64,000 nt of DNA from contig WHVD01000240.1 in the NCBI GenBank assembly GCA_015178975.1, positions 1 to 64,000 on the forward strand, read 5' to 3'. A program made the position numbers and the translations under genes. This document shows positions 58,198-64,000 of the stretch, piece after piece (position 1 is the stretch's first letter; every line of letters starts with the position of its first letter). The stretch is from Hysterangium stoloniferum. Its lineage: Eukaryota > Basidiomycota > Agaricomycetes > Hysterangiales > Hysterangiaceae. The notes under the pieces are model-generated. The model searched no databases, was not told the origin of the DNA, and saw nothing but the letters and a program-made list of their open reading frames with translations.

Positions 58198-61100
58198 CTA
58201 TGCTAGTCCCAGTAGTTTTCGTAAGTATTCTACCTTTGGCTTAGCCAATGGTTTTGTCAATAAATCAGCAGGCATCTCTGAAGTAGGGAGATGAACAACT
58301 TTGATCTTCCCACTATCAACTTCCTGCCTTAACCAATATGTTCTCAAATCCAGATGCTTCATACGGCCATGATGTTCAGGATCTCTGGCAACTGCAATAG
58401 AAGATTGGTTGTCAAGATACAAAGTGGATGCAGTCTTTTGAGGATATCCCAATTCCTCAAATAAGTTTCGCAACCATAGCACTTCCTGACCAGCTGACAC
58501 TGCTGCAATATACTCTGCTTCAGTAGTAGAGAGAGTTACAATAGTCTGGAGTTTGCTCTGCCAGCTAATGGCTCCAGTACCCATCTTAACCACATATGCA
58601 CCAGTAGATTTTCCAGTTGACTTATCACCTCCATGGTCAGCATCTGAATAAGACACAAACAATTCCCTGTCATTACTAGGGCCAAAGGTCAAGCCCAAGT
58701 CAAGGGTGCCTTTGAGATATCGAAAGAGATGTTGTACTGCTAGCCAATGAGCCTTTCCTGGATTGTGATTAAATCTGGCTAATACTCCAACAGTATAGGC
58801 AATGTCTGGACGAGTGGCAACAGCCAAATACATAAGAGAACCAACAGCATGGATGTATGGAATGTCCTTCATGTATGCAATCTCTTCAGGAGACACTGGA
58901 GCCTGGTCTTTACTCAATTTTGAGTTAGGTATCATAGGTGTACCAATGGGATTGCAGTCAGCAAGACCATAACGCTGTAACATGTCCAAGATGTATTGAC
59001 GCTGTGATAGAGTAATAGTACGCTTTGTCCTGTCTCTTTCAATGCCAACACCTAACAAGTAAGAAGTAGGACCAAGATCATGCAATTTGAAGTGGCTCTT
59101 TAGATCATCTTTGAGCTTTTTGATAGCCTCCTTGGATTTAGATGCAATAGTCATGTCATCTACAAATACTGGTATAATGACTTTGACATCACCCTTTTGG
59201 AAGACCCAAATGCTATGATCGCATAGCACTTGTTTGAAACCCAAACTGAGCAGGACAGCATTCAACTTCTTGTGCCAGATACGAGGTGACTGGCGTAAAC
59301 CATATAGTCCTTTCAGAAGAAGTAAGAACTCATCACGAGCACCTTGGTGAAAACCTTCAGGCTGCTGCAAGTATACTTCCTCTTCAAGTTCACCATTCAA
59401 GAATGCAGAGGAGATATCTACACTCTCAAGTTCCATGTCCTCCAGTGCAGCCAATGCTAGGACAGCACGCAAAGTGGCCCATTTGGCAGTAGGAGCAAAG
59501 GTATCAGTGAAGTCAAACCCTGGTCGTTGTGCATAGCCTTTTGCAACAAGACGAGCTTTGAACTTGTCAATTGACCCATCCTTCTTACGCTTGATCACAA
59601 ACACCCAACGAGAGCCAATAGCTTTACGACCCTCAGGTAGTTTAGCAAGGCGAAAAGTGCCATTTTCAAGCAGGGATTGCATTTCTGCATATGCAGCGTC
59701 ATACCACTTGTCAGCATCAGGACTTTGTAAGGCCTCTTTGAGAGTTCTCGGTGCATCATCATGAGCACTGGCCTTGTAGGCAAACTCAAAGGCTTCATCC
59801 ACACCAATGTAAAGATCTCCCTCACTGGCAGCTAGGGCTTCTTCCTCAGACTCAACTGGAGGAGGAGAATGTAGTGGAGAATCCTCTGCCTCATCACTGG
59901 ACTCAACTACAGGAGTAGATTCTCTATAGTTGTGGATGTGAGCAGGGTCAACTTGCCAGAAACGCTTAGGAGGAACTCTGTTTCTGGGTGGATTGCGACG
60001 TGGTTGAGGAGGAGGACTCGGTGAACGTTCAGAATGTTCAGAATTAGAATCAGAGTTGGAACTAGGACCAGGAGGCAAAGCATTATTCTGACCATCTCCC
60101 ACTGGATTTGGTTCCTGTGGAGCTCCCATCTGATTAGGCTGGGCTCCCACCTGAATAGACCTAGAGGGTCCAGGAATAAACAAATCAATAAATTGTGGAG
60201 TATCAGGAAGAACATCAGGAGCAGTAGGAGTAGAAGGTATGGCAGGTTTAGACAAGCCTGGTAAGACTCTCTCATCAAAGACAGCATTATTACTGATAAT
60301 AGTCTTCTTAGTCAAGGGATTGTAAAACATCCAACCCTTATAATCTGGAGGATATCCAATAAAGACACATTTCTGTGTATGAGAGCCAAGTCCAATACGT
60401 TGATCCTTCTGTACATGCACATAAGCAGTACAGCCAAATACCCTAAGATGTGATACTTCTGGTTTCCTACTATGCCAAACAGTATAAGGCACAGAATGCT
60501 TAAGAGCAGTGGTAGGTGAGCAGTTGCGCACATGAGTAATGGCAATGACAGCATGTCCCCAGAATGAGGGAGGGAGGTGGGATTCAGCCATAATTGAAGT
60601 AGCCCCTTCTTCCAATGTTCTGTTGAAGCGTTCAGCAACCCCATTCTGATGTGGTTCATTCCGCACAGTATGCTGCCGGCTGATGCCAGCAGTGGAAAGG
60701 AAGGTATCAAACTCCTTAGACATATATTCTCCACCCTTGTCATCTCTGAATATCTTGATCTTCTGACCAAGCAAGTTCTCCACTTTAGCCTTATATTGCT
60801 TAAATGCCTGAAAGGCATCACTCTTATTTTTGAGTAATGCAATCGAAGCATAGCGTGAGGCATCATCAATGAAAGTGATCCAGTAGCGAAACCCTTCCAC
60901 AGTTTGTGTAGGCAAGGGACCATGAACATCACTGTGAATGAGTGCAAGTGGTTTAGTATAGCGTGTTGTTGCTATTTTATTAATCACTCTGTTCTGTTTT
61001 CCAGCCAAACAAGGTTCACAAATAGGATCAGGAGACGTGTGAGAGTCAATCTTTATCCCACCAACCAAATCACCTTTGAGGAGCTTCTGGATATCGGCAT

Positions 61101-62442
61101 GATTGAGATGATTAAAGCGACGATGCCAAAGTGTGGAGTCCAAGGGACAGGTTGTAACAAGACCTGCATAATCCGTCATAGGTACCGTCATTCCATCCAA
61201 ATAGGCCTGGTTATGTTCATTGACTGTGGCAGTGAAACGCAAGACCTTTCTCAAATAGAAAGACATGGTGGAATGAAAGATAGAGACACGGAAATTCTTT
61301 CTCTTTGTCAAATACAAGACGGAGAGGAGGTTACTTGTGAGATGGGGAACATGGAGAACCCTTTCAAACTCTATTATTACATTTCCATTCCCTTTAGGCT
61401 TAAACCGCACTGCTCCTATCCCTGCAGACATAACTATTTGTCCATTTGCAACTTGGATAGGTGTTTGAAACGGGGTATAACTTGAAAACCAATGACGATG
61501 GGGAGTCATGTGCGAAGAAGCACCTGTGTCAGCAGTCCAGTCAGAACTAGCATTGACAAGGAGAGCACAAGATGGATCGGTAGAGTCAGGGATAGAAACA
61601 CTTGCATTTCCAGCACTCTCTGGTTTCTTCTCCTCTGATACCTTGTCAGACGCATTAGCTTTGTCAGCCTTAGCAGTCTTTCTTTCTTTATACTCCTTTT
61701 TCTTCTGCTCAACTTTGGCCTTTGCCTGTTTCTGTGCATTTGCATACTCGTAACAATTGTCTTGGGTGTGGGTGGAACCATTGCAGAATGTGCAAGGAAC
61801 TTTACCAGAAGTGTTGGAAGTCTTTGACACAATTTTGTTCGCCGTCTCTAAACTTCTGGCAGACTGCAAACTCTCTTGTGATGCAAAGTGAGTTTTGACA
61901 TCAGAGAATGTGATAGCAGTATTCATCATTAAAGATGAAGTCCACACAGAGTCAGATTCAGGCAGAGAACGAAGTAAAGTGAGAGCAGCAAGCTCATCAT
62001 CCAGCATGGCAAGAGTGTACCCCTTTGGACGCAAGTTCTGGACACGTGCACAAACCTTGTCAACACGACTCATTAATGAAGTTAGAGATTCATCAGGTTC
62101 CTTCCGAATATTAAAGAGGTCATTGTAGGCACTAAAACGAACTGCAGGGAGTTGTTTATTATGTGCCTTGTCAATTTTAGACCACATATCATCAGGACCA
62201 TCATCAATGTCAACATGGGTGCGCTGTGTAGGTCCAAGAGAGCGCCATATGATACCAGCTGCTTTATTGGAGCGCTCCAACCAGGCAGACTGTAAACTAG
62301 TCTCACTAGGTTGTTTTTCTTTGCCAGTGGCAATAGAGAGACAGTTCTCCATACGCAAAAGACCAATTACGTCATGTCTCCAATCCTCATAATTATTCTC
62401 TCCCAATATGACACTACGTTTGTAAGTATCACTGGATGCCAT
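58198..62442 (-). CDS. Ty1/copia Gag-Pol polyprotein
   Basis: One frame of 1,414 residues with no stop. Order: Gag (about 1-210); CCHC knuckle CTFCNGSTHTQDNC (about 215-230); protease TADTGASSH (about 305); GAG-pre-integrase HHCC (LWHRRFNHLNHADIQ...CEPC); integrase DDE with 'IHSDVHGPLP' (about 505), 'IFRDDKGGEY' (about 569) and 'NGVAERFNRTLEE' (about 602); RT with 'RLVAKGYAQRPGFDFTDTFA', 'SVDISSAFLNGE' and the catalytic box FVDDM (about 1095); RNase H from 'YSDADHGGDKSTGKS' (about 1268), with 'TEAEYIAA' and a closing 'ADLLTKPL'. Integrase before RT is the copia order. All catalytic residues I can check are present. It ends 22 bp from the 3' LTR. Confidence 0.95.
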   Translation of the reverse strand: MASSDTYKRSVILGENNYEDWRHDVIGLLRMENCLSIATGKEKQPSETSLQSAWLERSNKAAGIIWRSLGPTQRTHVDIDDGPDDMWSKIDKAHNKQLPAVRFSAYNDLFNIRKEPDESLTSLMSRVDKVCARVQNLRPKGYTLAMLDDELAALTLLRSLPESDSVWTSSLMMNTAITFSDVKTHFASQESLQSARSLETANKIVSKTSNTSGKVPCTFCNGSTHTQDNCYEYANAQKQAKAKVEQKKKEYKERKTAKADKANASDKVSEEKKPESAGNASVSIPDSTDPSCALLVNASSDWTADTGASSHMTPHRHWFSSYTPFQTPIQVANGQIVMSAGIGAVRFKPKGNGNVIIEFERVLHVPHLTSNLLSVLYLTKRKNFRVSIFHSTMSFYLRKVLRFTATVNEHNQAYLDGMTVPMTDYAGLVTTCPLDSTLWHRRFNHLNHADIQKLLKGDLVGGIKIDSHTSPDPICEPCLAGKQNRVINKIATTRYTKPLALIHSDVHGPLPTQTVEGFRYWITFIDDASRYASIALLKNKSDAFQAFKQYKAKVENLLGQKIKIFRDDKGGEYMSKEFDTFLSTAGISRQHTVRNEPHQNGVAERFNRTLEEGATSIMAESHLPPSFWGHAVIAITHVRNCSPTTALKHSVPYTVWHSRKPEVSHLRVFGCTAYVHVQKDQRIGLGSHTQKCVFIGYPPDYKGWMFYNPLTKKTIISNNAVFDERVLPGLSKPAIPSTPTAPDVLPDTPQFIDLFIPGPSRSIQVGAQPNQMGAPQEPNPVGDGQNNALPPGPSSNSDSNSEHSERSPSPPPQPRRNPPRNRVPPKRFWQVDPAHIHNYRESTPVVESSDEAEDSPLHSPPPVESEEEALAASEGDLYIGVDEAFEFAYKASAHDDAPRTLKEALQSPDADKWYDAAYAEMQSLLENGTFRLAKLPEGRKAIGSRWVFVIKRKKDGSIDKFKARLVAKGYAQRPGFDFTDTFAPTAKWATLRAVLALAALEDMELESVDISSAFLNGELEEEVYLQQPEGFHQGARDEFLLLLKGLYGLRQSPRIWHKKLNAVLLSLGFKQVLCDHSIWVFQKGDVKVIIPVFVDDMTIASKSKEAIKKLKDDLKSHFKLHDLGPTSYLLGVGIERDRTKRTITLSQRQYILDMLQRYGLADCNPIGTPMIPNSKLSKDQAPVSPEEIAYMKDIPYIHAVGSLMYLAVATRPDIAYTVGVLARFNHNPGKAHWLAVQHLFRYLKGTLDLGLTFGPSNDRELFVSYSDADHGGDKSTGKSTGAYVVKMGTGAISWQSKLQTIVTLSTTEAEYIAAVSAGQEVLWLRNLFEELGYPQKTASTLYLDNQSSIAVARDPEHHGRMKHLDLRTYWLRQEVDSGKIKVVHLPTSEMPADLLTKPLAKPKVEYLRKLLGLA

Positions 62443-63030
62443 GACACGTCAATATCCACCAAGAATTTAACTTAAAAAGAACTAAGTAATTGGACTCGCA
62501 GTTGTAACACCGCCTTGCTCAACAGGGTTACCGTGATATTGCAAGGAAGGTAAAAACAAAGGCCCACTGAAGAGCACAATGCCAACAGTTCAAGTTCAAT
62601 GTATCTAAAAGACCGTGTTAAAAAGGGAAAATGACGTGGCACAGACCCAGATGATACTGTGAAGTGCTTGAGGTGTGAGGGAAGAGTGTGACTGGAGAGA
62701 GAGGTGACAGGGTGTGACAGGGTGAGTCACAAGGGTGATAAAAATGAAGTTGCCCAAAAAAGGGAAATTGAGCGACGACAAGCGATTTGGAGCGTGGGAA
62801 TATATTTCCTTTTATGGACACGGGCGCCTAAATGGGCGAAAAATGCGCACAATCACAGGTGTGAGATGTGAGTCCAAAAAGCGACCAAATCAGGCCAAAA
62901 TCCAAGGAGATATAACCAAAATAAAATCCAAACGCAATGTAGAGTGTTTTGGACAAGTAGAAGTTGTCAGAAAAGATGTGCAAAGTGATGGATTGCGCAG
63001 ATGACAACTGGATGTACCGGTTTAGAAGCC
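62443..63030 (-). other. Leader of the copia element
   Basis: About 590 bp between primer site and ATG, non-coding on the element's sense strand. The GC-poor stretch with CACA-rich parts probably holds packaging and translation signals, none of which I can define. Confidence 0.5.
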
Positions 63031-63043
63031 GGGGCCCATAACC
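63031..63043 (-). promoter_or_regulatory. Primer binding site of the copia element (half-tRNA iMet type)
   Basis: In element sense ggttatgggcccc directly follows the 5' LTR. It complements the anticodon arm GGGCCCATAACC of an initiator Met tRNA (CAT anticodon) rather than a tRNA 3' end. This is the half-tRNA priming known for Drosophila copia. Confidence 0.75.
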
Positions 63044-63348
63044 TGTTGAAACAGTTGAATAACTCTTGACAAACACCCTGTGAGTGTGAGGAAAGTAAAC
63101 ACTTAATGTATTCAACTGTGAAATAACTACATACCTGTGAGTGTGAGGAAAGTAAACACTAAGGAGACTTTCCCACACCCACAGCGGAGTATACTACAGG
63201 GTGCTTACCTAAGCACCTACACATCAGTTACCTTACTAGGTAACTCACTCAATACTGCACCTACAGTGCTGGGAAAAATACTACAAATATCAGAAAAATA
63301 TAGGGAACATCATAGACTATGTAAGAGCTGTAATATCATACTCTAACA
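63044..63348 (-). repeat. 5' LTR of the copia element
   Basis: 305 bp, appears identical to 57872-58176. In element sense it starts TGTTAGAG and ends TTTCAACA. Confidence 0.92.
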
Positions 63349-64000
63349 AATTGATCATTCCGCTCGACAAGGAGCTCTTCGACCTGCGGATGTACCCCTA
63401 AGGCCGTTTGAGGTTGTCTCGATGGACCTGATTACCGGATTGCCTCCTTCTACAGAGGGTGGTTATTCCACCATCTTCGTCACTGTGGATAAACTCACGT
63501 GTTTCTTAATCTGTGAACCCACCACGTCAGATCTATCCGCAGAAGGATTCGCGCGAATCTTTGTGAATAAAGTAGCCGCTCCTTTCAGCCTGCCTTCAAG
63601 GATAATCTGTGATCGAGACAAGAGGTGGACCTGTAGGTTCTGGAGAGAAGTCTGCAAAGTATACAGAAGTGCCCTTGCAGTATCCTCGTCCCACCATCCT
63701 CAGACCGACGGTCAAATGGAGAACACTAATGCTATTGTGGAGCAAATGCTCAGAGCGTACTACGCCTCTTTGAAGGAGGAATGGTCTAAATGGACTCAAG
63801 TAGTGGCTCATACCTACAATTCGATGGTTCAAAGCTCAACAAGCTATGCGCCGGCCTTTTTGCTGATGGGCTACTTACCAAGAGGAATGTCTAGCTGTCT
63901 AGGAGGGGACGACCCTGTGGTTCCCAGAGAATTATCGGATAGCCCTGTAGCCGACCAATGGATCTTAGAATTGGAAAATCAACGACAAGCGGCATGGGAT
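63349..64000 (+). pseudogene. Element P integrase catalytic core (runs off window)
   Basis: Continuation of element P pol after the copia insertion. It starts at 'KIDHSARQGALRPADVPL' (the AATTG duplication spans the joint) and reads 'FEVVSMDLITGLPPS' (first D), 'IICDRDKRW' (second D) and 'DGQMENTNAIVEQML' (E). The DDE triad is intact and no stop occurs before the window edge. The chromodomain, any ORF3 and the 3' LTR lie beyond 64000. Confidence 0.9.

Larger units (their letters stand above)
57872..63348 (-). mobile_element. Intact Ty1/copia retrotransposon in element P integrase
   Basis: 5,477 bp with 305 bp LTRs at both ends (57872-58176, 63044-63348) that appear identical, and perfect 5-bp duplications AATTG (57867-57871, 63349-63353). 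The coding strand is minus; in its own sense the LTR is TGTTAGAG...TTTCAACA. It splits the element P integrase between its zinc domain and catalytic core. One long uninterrupted ORF plus LTRs with no visible difference mean a recent, possibly still active insertion. Confidence 0.95.

Noticed and set aside
1-64000. CRISPR arrays, riboswitches, bacterial-type operons
   Set aside because: None seen. The gene structure is eukaryotic.

Overview
The window looks like a filamentous basidiomycete (probably Agaricomycetes) chromosome. Host genes are split by many 45-60 nt introns and include a Rif1 homologue, a B-type cyclin and a multidomain fungal polyketide synthase. The repeats are fungal LTR retrotransposons: Ty3/gypsy chromoviruses and Ty1/copia. 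The genus cannot be read from the sequence.

Layout. (1) 1-7856: 3' part of a decayed chromovirus (element 1) with protease, RT, RNase H, integrase and chromodomain. An extra third ORF lies between the chromodomain and the 3' LTR. It sits in a reverse-strand ORF3 scrap of a relative (7857-7995). (2) 8000-11375: AT-rich, gene-poor, with one solo LTR (9215-10271). (3) 11376-14330: a five-exon DJ-1/PfpI gene and a five-exon B-type cyclin. (4) 14331-23212: gene-poor, with a 270 bp tandem duplication and one unrecognised degraded coding remnant. (5) 23213-31077: a 16-exon reducing type I PKS (KS-AT-DH-MT-degenerate ER-KR-ACP). (6) 32484-41960, all on the minus strand: a 12-exon Rif1 gene, a small two-exon unknown, a seven-exon secreted GPI-anchor-like protein, and a single-pass membrane protein. 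(7) 43284-64000: a nested retrotransposon pile.

Nesting can be ordered from 5-bp target duplications. Reverse-strand element M (43284-49607) was hit by a solo LTR A inside its own 3' LTR (43696-44339, GTAAG), by a solo LTR C (47296-48136, CTAAT), by a solo LTR B in its chromodomain (48611-49241), and by plus-strand element P starting at 49608. P was then hit by a solo LTR A (51565-52206, ACTGC), a 656 bp miniature LTR element (55105-55760, TGTCC), and an intact 5,477 bp copia element (57872-63348, AATTG). P's integrase resumes at 63349 and runs off the window.

Most notable: the miniature element has two 244 bp LTRs that look identical. Each holds a 73 nt tRNA-like sequence with good acceptor, D and T arms, A- and B-box promoter motifs and a nearby T4 tract, but a ruined anticodon arm. 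Other points are the conserved third ORF of the chromoviruses, LTRs built as strings of short hairpins, nonsense codons where a relative has CGA, and PP1-docking-type motifs in Rif1.
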